Assembly: GCA_025618425.1 (NCBI GenBank) | Contig: CM046832.1 | Coordinates: forward strand, 50,896,553-50,960,552 | Reading direction: 5' to 3' | Source: Heliocidaris tuberculata | Taxonomy: Eukaryota > Echinodermata > Echinoidea > Camarodonta > Echinometridae | DNA length: 64,000 nucleotides | Shown here: positions 23,341 to 35,100 of the stretch, one piece after another | Numbering within the stretch: position 1 is the first letter of the stretch | How the letters are laid out: each line of letters opens with the position of its first letter | Translations under genes and position numbers: made by a program | Notes under the pieces: model-generated | The model's input: only the letters and a program-made list of their open reading frames with translations | Database searches by the model: none | What the model was told of the DNA's origin: nothing

Positions 23341-24408
23341 CATCTTTTTCATTTAAATTTTTATTTAAAATAGCACCATTTTTCAATGCATTTCAATCTT
23401 GTTTTATTTGTCTCCATTTACATGTATGCAATGAAAACTCTTGTAGATGTTGTCAACATGCATTAATTCACTGTTTAATATATTACACTAGTCTGCTTGA
23501 ATATCACACACACAAGAAAACAGTTCCTTTGTCCACACAAACTTTCTTCAGAAAACACGCAATTTACATGACAAAAGGCGTACAAGATTCTTGGGTTTAA
23601 TTCTCCATTATTATTCTCTGCAACAATGCAATGTCCTCCCTATACAAACTCCTTTTGGCTTGAGTGCTTATAAAAGAGGAATAAAGGATAAAAGCAAGTG
23701 AGAAAGAAGGAAAGAAAGGAGCAGAAAGGTAAATGATCAAGACATGATGTAATTGTTTGGGGAGAGTGGGGGAAGTAGTCTGCAGGGTACATGCTCTATT
23801 TTGACACTTAAACATGATTCAACGAAGCCTTGTGCTGACCCTAACTTTGCCAGTCTCTGGACTGTGTCAAATAGCAGCTAAAGTACAGGGCCTAGGCAGT
23901 GCAGTAGAGCATGCAGTCTACTATTCTTACAGTTCAGACCTCCGATTCAGACACTCTGTTACGACAAACAAGGGTCTGTGCCTGCAAACTAGGGGGGAGT
24001 ATGATGTTTATTGAATGAGCTCATTATGTGACCTCGCATGCTTAAATTCCTTTCAGGTTCTTGACCTGAAATACAACAAAATTTGAGGTTTTCCAAGTAG
24101 TGAGTTGGGGATAGTTTAAGCTGTAAAATGAAAGCTGTATGCCTGACCCAACTGAAACACAATATGATGAAATTCCAGTTGAAATATAAACCCTGTTGTG
24201 CACATTTGTTTTTTTTTTTTTTTTTGGGGGGGGGGGGTGGGGGTAAAATGTTGGGGTGTACATAAAGGCGTGTGAAGAAAAGGATTAGCATATACCACAA
24301 ACTGACTTTCCTTGAATCGCTTATGTCAACATTTTTGGTAGAATTCAGAATGCTCTCCAAAAACGATGTTACAACTAAGGTACTGGATTTCTTTTAGATT
24401 ACTATTAA

Positions 24409-24816
24409 CCCTTTCAAGACAATTGACCACATTATGTGGTTTGGCTCAATAACTTTGTATTCAGAGCCCTAAAAAATATACCGGATACACGAGTAGAAAG
24501 AGCAAAAATTTCTGCACATTCTGTGTCCATTTTTGTTGCATGACCATGTTGCGTTTGATGCCAGGAAGTTTAAAAAGGAAAATAAGCTTTAAAATCCTCA
24601 AATTGGCAACACATTGAGAAGTTCAAAATCACTGATTTTTATCAAAATTGGCATTTTTTTCAACTTTTCGACAGAATTTTTAACCATGTAAATTGTTTTC
24701 AAAAACATTACACCTTATTAGAACCATGTAGAACTAAAAGAAAAATATTATTGTTGCCAATTTAAAGAACAAAATGTGATCAATTTTGCCCTTAAATAAT
24801 TCCTGTCCTGAAAGGG
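24409..24816 (+). mobile_element. piggyBac-like MITE, family A, full-length copy
   Basis: CCCTTTCAAGACAATTG at left and GTCCTGAAAGGG at right, flanked by TTAA (24405-24408 and 24817-24820). 408 bp, nearly the same length as the copy at 33532-33938 and in the same orientation. Confidence 0.85.
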
Positions 24817-25344
24817 TTAATAGAACAGGAGCCCTCTTTGAAAATGCAGGTACAATAGATTACATATTTTCTCTTGAAATACATGTACAAGCTTCCTTTG
24901 AAGAGATACGTAAAGATAAATATTGTAAATCTTTCTTGTTAACACCTTTCTCATAACATTTTCCAATCTTTAGAAAGTATCACAATTACTTTTTAACTTT
25001 AATACTTCAATGCAAACATCAATAAAAATTGTAATGTAGTACATTTAATGAAGAAAAGCAAATCAAAGTCCTGCAATTCTGAGTCTTGATAATGTCTGCT
25101 TCTCAATACATTCATAAATTGTAAGAGATTTTGATGTACATGTGATTTGCACCTTCATAGGTCAATGTTGGTCACCAAGTCCTATTTATAGTGATCATTT
25201 GGTCAGACATTCATATCAGTTCTATTACATTTCTCTTTTTTTCTGTCACTTTACAACTAATTATTTTCTTCTCTTAATAAGAAATGTCAAAATTATTGCC
25301 CCCCCTAAAAAAGAAATACAATCCCTTCGCACACCTTCCACCTA

Positions 25345-25555
25345 ATAATCCAGTTTGTAATTAGTACATGGTATAAATGACCCTGAAATGACCCCAACTT
25401 TTACGCGCTCGTGCATCTGTTTTGGTTGACGCGCAACTTGTTTAACATGTAAAATCATACTGGTGCACACACTATGAAAGTGTATAGAAGTGACTTGTAC
25501 TTGGTACAAATGACCTTTATCTGCAAATGTGCAAATCCTAATTACAAACCCCCTT
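25345..25555. repeat. Foldback MITE, TAAGCCAGTT type, copy 2
   Basis: Diverged copy of 20919-21138 sharing 'tgaccctgaaatgacccc' and 'catactggtgcaca'. The terminal inverted repeats are eroded. Confidence 0.75.
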
Positions 25556-26446
25556 GTTGGTAGTATTTGAACAGCTGCATTTCATCCACCTTGTAAGATT
25601 GCCACTGGTTGCAATAAGGTTCTGAATTCAATATCACGGATATTCACCAAAACATACAAAATCAATTTTTAAGGCATTATTTTCACTCCTTGTCATACAT
25701 ACATATCAGTAATCCCACTCTTCATGCCATGTCCTGCAAAATGAATCACCTCTTACACATCTTAACCATCATATGTATTGTGGAAACACCCCCCCCCCCC
25801 CCCCCGGAAAATAAAATATAACAAAAACAAAAAACAATAAAGCAGATTCTTTAACAAAATGAAGTCTTATTGATGAATTGTGGCATTTGGATGCCTCTGA
25901 CACACTAGGAAAGTACATGTACTTAAAAAGTGCCAGGAAAAAAAAATAAAAGAGAAAAATATAATAGCACCGTTACGAATGCCTGACTGAACAATCACTA
26001 TTTACAGGAATTTAATAGTGATTAACAATGTGCTTTGAAGGTTGAAAATTATATCAGTCTCTATATTTTGAGAAGCAGACAATTTCAAGACTCAAAATTT
26101 CACAATTGTATTTATTGCATTTCAATAAGCCGACATTTGGTCAATTTTCAAGGCAGAGATACAACATGTGCTATTACATGTGCCTACAAAAGTTATATTC
26201 AGGGTGTCCAGTAAAAATGCAACAAGGCATTAATTTGCAATATTAAATCATTAATTACATTCCCATCTTTTTGGATTATTTCCGTAATTCTCTTGCTTCT
26301 TGCACTAAAAGACATCAATCACTGTTCATAACATTCATACAAAATAATAATCTTAAATGCATCAGTTACAATTTTATCAAAAATAAAATGCCCTTATGAG
26401 ACAGAACAGGTTTAATTGGAACGTTTACAATGAATGCCGAGATATA
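25556..26446. other. AT-rich non-coding stretch
   Basis: Nothing recognisable apart from a poly(C) run at about 25789-25805 and short A-runs. Confidence 0.5.
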
Positions 26447-27708
26447 CACTGACCTCCAAAAGTTTGGGAACACCTGTAATAAGAACTGATTTCTCACAAT
26501 CACCCACAGTTCATTTGTCATCAGATTTGTGGCACTTCAACAATATGGTATCAAACTGAAGAGTAGTATCACCCTTCAAGTTGACACCAGTTTAACATAT
26601 GTAAAGCACTTCAGGAGGCAGTCATGCATTAAAAAGGCAACCTACCCCCCAAAATATCATTTCCAGTGGAAAATATGAGGTCATTGGTTTGGTCGGTTGT
26701 GCCAGCCTTTTTGCCCTTTTGGCATTCTACAAAATCTGACCTTTGTTCGTACTCATGAATATAAAAAAAATTATAGACTAATATACAATTATCAATCCTT
26801 TACTCATGCAGAAAACTAATATTTTCATCTAAGAAACACATCAATATTTGGGGATCACCACAACTCTTCCCCTATCAACTCTATTTAGATCCAGCAACTG
26901 GGGTGACCAATCCATGATTTTCCAGACCCCTTTCTATTATTTTTCTCCAGGTAGTTTTAGCACAGCCTTAGGGAATTCTTGGGGTCATTGTCCTGCTGGA
27001 AGACATAACTTATTCATCTTCAGAGGGCATAGAAAGACATTTCAGTGATTACCTCTAGTCTCTACAACCTGACCAGTCGGATGCCCAGGATGTGCTGTGC
27101 TGTGATCGCTGACAGGGGCAGGTTCTTAGATTAGAAGGCTTTATGATTCAAAACATATTGAAATAAAACTTTGAAAAAAAAAAAAAAAATTCATCTCATG
27201 ACATACCATTATTCATTTAGTCATCACTTTCCTTGTACAGGTATACGGCAATGCAAAGAATATATCTTCCCATAAAAAAAAGAAAATAAAAGTGTTGTGG
27301 TGTTCCCAAAATGTTGATGTGTTTCTTAGATGAAAATACTAGTTTTCTGCATGAGTATAGGAATGCTTACTGTATATCAGTCAACAGAGTTTTAATATTC
27401 ATCAGTACAAACGAGGGACACAGTTTGTAGAATGCCGAAAGGGCAAAAATGCTGGCACAACTGACCAAACCAATGACCTCATATTTTCCACTGGAAATGA
27501 TATTTTGGGGGGTAGGTTGCCTTTTTAACGCATGACTGCTTCCTGAAACTCTTTACATATGTTAAATTGGTGTCAACTTGAAGGCTGATGTCTACTCTTC
27601 AGTTTGATACCATATTGTTGAAGTGCCACAAATCTGATGATAAATGAACTGTGGGTGATAATGAGAAATCAGTTATTACAGGTGTAACCAAACTTTGGGA
27701 GGGCAGTG
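26447..27708 (-). mobile_element. Degenerate Tc1/mariner-type transposon
   Basis: Tips are CACTGACCTCCAAAAGTTTG and CAAACTTTGGGAGGGCAGTG, flanked by TA (26445-26446 and 27709-27710). The inverted ends extend about 280 bp, to the 'cagcctttttgccctttt' and 'gggcaaaaatgctgg' region. On the minus strand near 26990 a frame reads FQQDNDPKN, the signature around the second catalytic Asp of Tc1 transposases. It is followed by YLEK and a broken LDLN segment with stops and frameshifts. At 1262 bp with a ruined frame it is a dead, internally shortened copy. Confidence 0.85.
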
Positions 27709-28559
27709 TAGATATATGCCTATTGTGCATCAAAGGAATTCATTTTGTTCTCTTTGTAATGTTAACTTAAAAATGCAAGGTTTCACAAAATAATGATATG
27801 TTTCTCATACTTTTAAAACTTATTGTGAAATTCTTAACCAGTCTAGATGATATTCTATTTACATTATCTACAGACTGTCAATGAAATTCATTCAGTACTT
27901 CAGAGATTTTGAAAACTGAGTTCTCAATGCAACTTTCTGACATACCTTATCATTTTTTAACCTAACCAGCCCAACTTAAATAAAAGTTTATTTTTATATA
28001 TAAAAGTTTATTATAGCTTTCATTTTCCAGCTTAAAACTATCTCCCAAGTCACTACTTGGAAAACCTCAACTTTTCATTGAAAATTATTTAAAATAAACT
28101 AATACACAAAAAATATAGAAAAATAAATAAATATGATTTTAATATCAAACTGATATTTCAAGTTTTATTTTCCAAAATAAATTTCACTCAACCCAAAGTA
28201 TTTAATTCCACACTGTTTTGGGTCAATAGTAACTTCATAACAATACACTACACAGTTTATGTGTGCATTTTATACCTTCCCTACCACACATCAAATGATA
28301 CCAAGATATATCTCAGTTTGACATCTTACTGTCACTTGTTTGTGACAATCAAATATCTATTGCCAGAAAAAAAGTTGTATTTTGCAAAAAGTTAGTATTT
28401 TGCAAAAAGTAAATGTCTCTTGCTTGGCTGGTAGTGGAAGAAAAATGGAATGGTATTTGCAACAAATATGTAACATGTAGGTCCCTCATCTACAACTCAA
28501 TGGGCTGAAATGAGATACGTATAGCTGCATCTTCAGTATGTTGTAGCAATATGACAGTC
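27709..28559. other. AT-rich downstream flank of ORC4
   Basis: No gene. On the minus strand possible poly(A) signals (AATAAA read as TTTATT on plus) lie at 28164-28169 and near 27988, 1.0-1.2 kb after the ORC4 stop. Confidence 0.4.
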
Positions 28560-29165
28560 ATATGGCTTGGTGACTTTTGACCAAGTTGGGAAGCTCGATG
28601 GCACAAGGTGGATGTGAGCATCACTTGACTGGGAACTCTCATGAAGCCACTTGGCCAAGTGAAGGAGCTCACTGGGGCAAGCTGGCTTTGAGTTCAAGGA
28701 TTCTGCAAGCTGTGCTAAACAGGCATTGACAGCTCTAGGGCAAAGTGATACTTGAGCCTTCTTGCACCAATTGTTAAACTAAATAGGACACAATGAAAAC
28801 AAGCTGAGTTCTTTTTGCATACCAAGTTCAGACACTGCTGACTAGAAGCTATCATGAAGCCATCAGATTCTTGGCCCAGTGCAGGAGCTTGCTGAGACAC
28901 AATGGAAACAAGCTTAATGCTTTATGCACATTGGTACTGAGTTCAGATGCTGCTGACTGGAAGCTATCATGAAGCCATTGGATTCTTGGCCCAATGCAGG
29001 AGCTCACTGGGGCACGATGTATAAGAGCTTAAGAACTCCAGTAGCTTGTGAAGAGGTGACCAGTATACTCATTGCTCTATATTCCTTCTGAGTTCTGATG
29101 AGCTCACTGAGATACTATGTGAAGAGTTTTACAAACTGACATCAAATACTCTTGACTGGGTGCTA
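28560..29165 (-). pseudogene. Tandem degenerate copies of the ORC4 terminal exon
   Basis: Downstream of the true stop, the C-terminal tail [13 protein letters not shown] is repeated. Copy B (about 28967-29092) keeps that tail exactly, including TGA, plus the [16 protein letters not shown] segment upstream, but has one extra base between them that breaks the frame. Copy C (28852-28906) keeps KLLHWAKNLMAS*. Copy D (28639-28680 with a 5' part at 28722-28765) keeps SELLH and, farther upstream, ALEL, with deletions. A weaker fourth relic lies near 28560-28600. Copy B is 198-199 bp from the true exon. These lie in the ORC4 3' UTR or just beyond it. Confidence 0.85.
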
Positions 29166-32100
29166 TCATGAGGCCATTGGATTCTTGGCCCAGTGCAGGA
29201 GCTCACTTGGACACGATGGATAAGAGCTTAGGGACTCTAATAGCTGTGAAGAGGTGACCAGTATGCTCATCGCTCTATATTCCTTCTGAGTCCGGGTGGA
29301 TGATGCTGTGCTATGCTCAGCTGGCTTCACAAGCTCTAAGGCAACCAGATGCTCAAATGCCTGCAGAACAAAAATTGAAAACAAAAACAAAAACAAAAAA
29401 CAACCAACATTATAACAACATTATATATAGTAAATGAATAAACATGTATGAAACATGTCTCAAGAAAAAATCATTAGCTTTTGCTTTACAGGGTGACCAT
29501 GAAAAAAAGAAGAACCTGAAGTTTATGGCTGAATTACTCAATATTCCCAAACTAAATCTGGTTAATGCACACATCACTGGAAAGCTAACTTTCTCTTCTT
29601 TCATACAACACCAAAATCATGATGAATAAATCATGCATGACAGATTTCAACTGATATTGTGTTAACGAAACAACCCGAAAACAATGCCTCCAGCACCACC
29701 TTCCTTGGGCGGAGGCATAAAAAGCGATTCTCGAAAATAAGTGGATGGATGCTACATTTGGTTCATTATGGTTTTGAAAAGACAGGAAATGACTTACAAT
29801 CATTAATTACTCAAAATACACATCATAGAAAAGCTTATATTCTCTTCATTCATATGACACCATAATCATGATGGAATCATGCATGACTGAGGAGCAGCAC
29901 AATTTGCAGTTAAGTTAGGCACAATGACATTTTGTTGAGGAAAACAGATGAGGCAATTGAACAAATTTCATAGTTAATGTGCCTTACCAATTCTCCCTAT
30001 CGCATATAGCTCTCCGAATCCGAACGCATGCGGCGCTCTAATTTTTGGGCATGTGATTGCTGGCAACTGAGCTTCCGGGTCCTTGACAATGTGTTAGAAG
30101 ACGTGGTCAGCCTAGCAAAAACTCCCTTTTGTTCCTATTCTAGCAAATAATCGTGTTTGTATACAGTTGATATTTAAATGGGATTCTTCTGTGAAGACAC
30201 CCAATGTGGGATGTTGAGCCGACGATGCAAAACGTGTTTTCAGCAGAACAATCACGCACGAAAAAAGCAAGGAAATATCAGTGTATGCTCGCTATAGCTA
30301 TAGACTGGAACCGGAACTTTATGTGCCAACATCGTTGTCCCCGATATCGGAATCGGGAGCTGATATCGGCTATATGCGATAGGGAGAATTACAATTTGCA
30401 CCTGCTTAGTCAAGCGTAATCCTTCCATTATGATTATATATATATATGGCATCATACGGAATGATGTGTATCTTTAAATGCATTGATTAACTTTGCCCAG
30501 GATTGAAAAAAAAAATCACTGTTCCAGCTAATGCTGTAATCATTATTGCAAACCTTTAGCTCAGACAGGAATCGCCTGAGTTTTATAAGCTGATCGGTCG
30601 TTTATATATCAAGATATTTACGATTGAACATTGATGTCGGGATAGAGTACCACCGAACCCTAAAGAACTCTTACGGTTGGCATACCTCGCTCTATCACAG
30701 AATACCGTACGGGCTGGAAACCCGCTCTGAAATCGCCAAGCGCTGGTGCTTGGTTTTTGTGACTGCAGCGCAGCGAAGAAGCCGAGCGACTTGCGCTAAC
30801 GATTGATCGCGATTTTCTCTTTTTTAGGATAGTAAACGGGTTCCATTTTCTCTCATACTTTCACATATATTTAATTATATATGTAGTTAGAGGACTGCAC
30901 ACAATTCACTGGCATTTGAGCTGATTTTACAATTTTTCACAAAGTTAATCAATCACTTTAATAACCGATAATCCCAAATTATCATTTTCTTTCCTTTAAA
31001 AAAATATAATGAAGCAAATGAAGCAGCCATCCATTTCTTGTGGACAATCAGGTTTCTGATACTGTCGCCTCAAACTATCTGGAATCAGGTGATGTGTGAC
31101 TTATTGATCCTATTCTTAGTGTCATATGAAATAACAGAAAATGAGCTTTCCAATGGTGTATACAGTAATGAAAAAGCAATTTGGAATTACTGAGTAATTT
31201 ATACATAAACTTGGCTTTCCTTTTTTCAGGGACACCCTATATTATGAAATGCCAAACAACTTGTCTATTCATAAGTCACTTAATGTTTATTGAAGGAGTA
31301 TTCAAGTTGCAATATCTCTTTATAGAAGTATTATTCAAAGCCCACATTTCAAATACAATATAGTGACATAGTACAGAGCAAAATATCAGAGCAAAGTATT
31401 TTTTTTTTTCCATTGGTACCCTTTAAAGCACAATTTGATTTTAACCAATCAGGATTGCATATTTAGGATTTGATTAATTTTTTAAACTGCACAAAAATGC
31501 AAACTTTACTGCAAGAAACTTAATTACAGGTAAAAGCATGTTAACCCTAATATAACTTTGGCACATGCATAAGGAAATTGCTTCTTTGGAGAAAAGTGGA
31601 AAGTTTATGACATCTAATTTATGAAACAAACACTCCATAATGGTACCAAAAAATATGACATGATTTAGGCAAAATGTTTTTGTGTTCTACAATAAAGGAG
31701 AAAGTTGCTCTTACATGCACACAATCCTATCATATACTGATCTTCTAATAAACGGGAAAGATAACATAATACTGAAGCCATAATTCAATTAAATACAGGA
31801 TGGGATTAAAACTGTCTCTGCGGTCTTATTGGAAAGTAAGCTAATTGCTGTCTCTAGTTCCTTTTCATGACAATTGTCCAAGCATGATACAAAGTCCTAC
31901 ACTTTAGGTCTTCCTCAGAATGTTTGAAGAAAATTGAAAATATTCAAAGAACTAAATCCTCCACAATAAATCATAAAGCAATGCATCACATCTAATCATT
32001 TTTTGTTTACAGGCCTCCCAACTTGGAAAATTTTGAAAATGTCCATCCGTGATGCGAACTGATCACACTCAACTGCAAGAAGTTTCTGTCATTACCGAGC

Positions 32101-35100
32101 ATGTCCTAAACTACACATATACTGTACTGTACCAAGAAAACTACCCACTGGATAAATTCCTCCTATAACAGAGAAAATGAAGTACAGATGAATACTTCAG
32201 CAAAAATGTTGAATTGTACTTGGGCACTGTATTGAAACAAACCGTGTTTTGATTGGCTGCCTGAAAATAACGGGAAATTAGGTTTATTGCTAGCCGGTTT
32301 TGTAATAACGAGAGTTAAAATAATATGAGTGTCCTCACAAACTCTTTCTGTCGGCACAGAATAGGGTCAGTGAGCTGGCAGCCAATCAAAACCAGTTATA
32401 TTTTGTGCTTTGTTCCTTTAGTTTCCAGTAATATTGTTTGATTTTGGCTTTCTGTTCATTCTTGCGGTATACTCTGATGTGTGCAAGACGAAAGGCTTTA
32501 GAATGTCTCTCTTTAACACCATTTTCCGATTCTGTAGTACCAAACATCTTTTCAAACTGTATTTAGAAATGTGCTTGAAAAAGACATACCTTCAAAACAA
32601 CAGATTTGTCAAAGTGCTGGACCGTATGTGACTTCTTCTGGATAAACTTCTGGTATTCTGCCAAAGAAGAGAGAGAAGTTATATCAACTATATCATGCCA
32701 TGACAATTAATAAAATACGATATCTATAATAATGAATACACACTGACCATCATTTCTGATAAAAACACTAGCAGACATCATGAATTCTTATCTTATTATG
32801 GTACTATTCTTCAGGGAATAACATACAGTATATCCCAATAAAGAATAGACTTTGTTGACACCATCTTAAAGTGCAGGTTGGACAAAAGTTTGTTTCAAAA
32901 TCTGCAAATAACTTGTATTGTTGATATTTCCTTATGTATTTGATTCTTGTACAGCTCTTGTCTATAAGTTATGAGAGTTTTCAACAGCTACAAGGGCATA
33001 TTAAGCTTTTCAATACAGAATTACTGTAGAAGTAGTAGTTTCATTCAAACCTCGTGCCATTATCCATAACATATTTAAACACATATTTTTTTTTTTACAT
33101 CTGCTACAATTTAAGGCCACAAAACATCATTTGACCTGACTAGGACTGAAGTCTGAAAAAAATTGAAATAGGAACAGATGTGGAATTTTGAAAATGCCAA
33201 TTGTTCCTGATTGACATCCTGAATTGTCAAATGGGTATTAGTCCCAAAATTACTTTGTGTTGTGGGCCTTTAAGTTGGAGAAAAATCCCCATCAACTGCT
33301 AACTGCATTGACATCATACCACCAACATGACTGGCCACCAATGGTGGTTGATTTGGCCTTTTTCTATGACTGCAAGGCTAAAATTTTCAAGCAATTTATT
33401 TATATGACCATTTGGGAACTTAGATACAATTTATATGACTTAATCCCATGTTACCTAATCCTCATGCAATTCATTTAAAAATCTAGTCAAAGTTGGTTGT
33501 AAGACTTGGTGTGGCCTCAACATTGGTTTAACCCTTTCGAGACAATTGACCACATTTTGTGGTTTGCTTCAATATCTTTTGATTCAGAGCTCTAAAAAAT
33601 ATACCAGATGCTCGAGTAGAACAAGCAAAAATTTCTGCATACATTGTGTCCATTTTTGTTGTATGACCATATTGCGTTAGATGCCAGGAATTTTTAAAAG
33701 GAGAATAAGCTCCAAAATTCTTAAATTGGCAACATATTAAGAGGTTCGAAATCACTGTTTTTTATCAAAATTGGCAATTCTTTCCAATTTCGACAAAGTT
33801 TGTAACCACGTATAGTTTTTTCGAAGACATTACATTTTATTAGAACCATGTAGCACTAAAAGAAAAATAATATTGTTGCCAATTTGAAGAACAAAATGTG
33901 ATCAATTTAGCCCTTGAATAATTCTTGTCCTGAAAGGGTTAATGTGGGAGCATCATGGTGGTATAGTGGTTCAGTCACTTTACAATCCAAGATTGAGGGT
34001 TTGAATCTCAGCCCAGTTGGAATATCATCAGACATTTTGTGGACACTTATTTCTCTCAATCCAGGGACCCGTTTCATAAAACTTCTAAACAATAACAACT
34101 GCCTCATGTCTATGACAAATTCGCTCTCAGCCAATCAGATTCAAGGATTTCAGTAGCTTATAACAATTATTGTAACTTGTTATTGATAACAAGTTTAATG
34201 AAACGGGGCCCAGGTACTGAATGGGTATCTGGCAGGATATACTCCTTGAAATGCACTGTGTGCTGATAACAGCTAGCTAAAGCTTGGGTGTAGGGACGCT
34301 ATTTCAAAATGTCACATGCGCTATACAAAAACAGTTTCTTATCTTTTTCGGAAGCTTACTTACCATTATAGACCATCTCAAAGTTGAATGGATCTCCCTC
34401 ATAGAGGTCTGTGAGGTGACGCATGGCAATGATAAGACACAGCTGTAGTATAGACACTCCTACAAGATAATTAAACTTGTGTTATCAGACACCAATGATG
34501 AGAGTTACATCTATGAACAATGGTATCAATCTTGGGTAAGAATATTTATATCAGAGGTACATTCTGAATTCCGGATAAATGCGACTATATTTCAAAAGGG
34601 ACTACCTGAGATTTATCCCAAATGGTTGATCATTAAGATAGTAAATAAGATTTCTCATAAATCATGCGGTTGTTTGAGGTGAAACGACAATTCCCTCCTG
34701 TGACATTCGTTCAAAGCTTCATTTCATCAAATATGTATGGTTATGAAGAGGGTTGCAATTTAATTGAAGGTTAGGTTTAGAGTTTAGTCCAAGGTGGAAG
34801 TTAGGAATTCGGTGAGTGCAGGAAATTTAGCGATGGTTGCCAGAGCTTTGCTGCCTGAAAATGTGTCTGAGAAACTTGCTTGAATCAACAACATTTTTTT
34901 AGGTTTCATATTAAGACATCGGAAACCCTCTTTTAAAATCTCTATCCCAAGGTTCTTGTACAACAAAACATCTCAGAAAACATGCCTTCTGCATCTCACA
35001 TTCAAAACCATCTTTATTCTAAACATATTGTACTTTTCAAGTATACAAAACTTGCTAAAGTTGCCTCCTTCTTTTGTACTGGAAAATGAAGAAGGAAGAG

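Noticed and set aside
33945..34020. Possible tRNA gene
   Set aside because: A and B box-like motifs exist but no cloverleaf with an acceptor stem is evident, and SINE body sequence follows.
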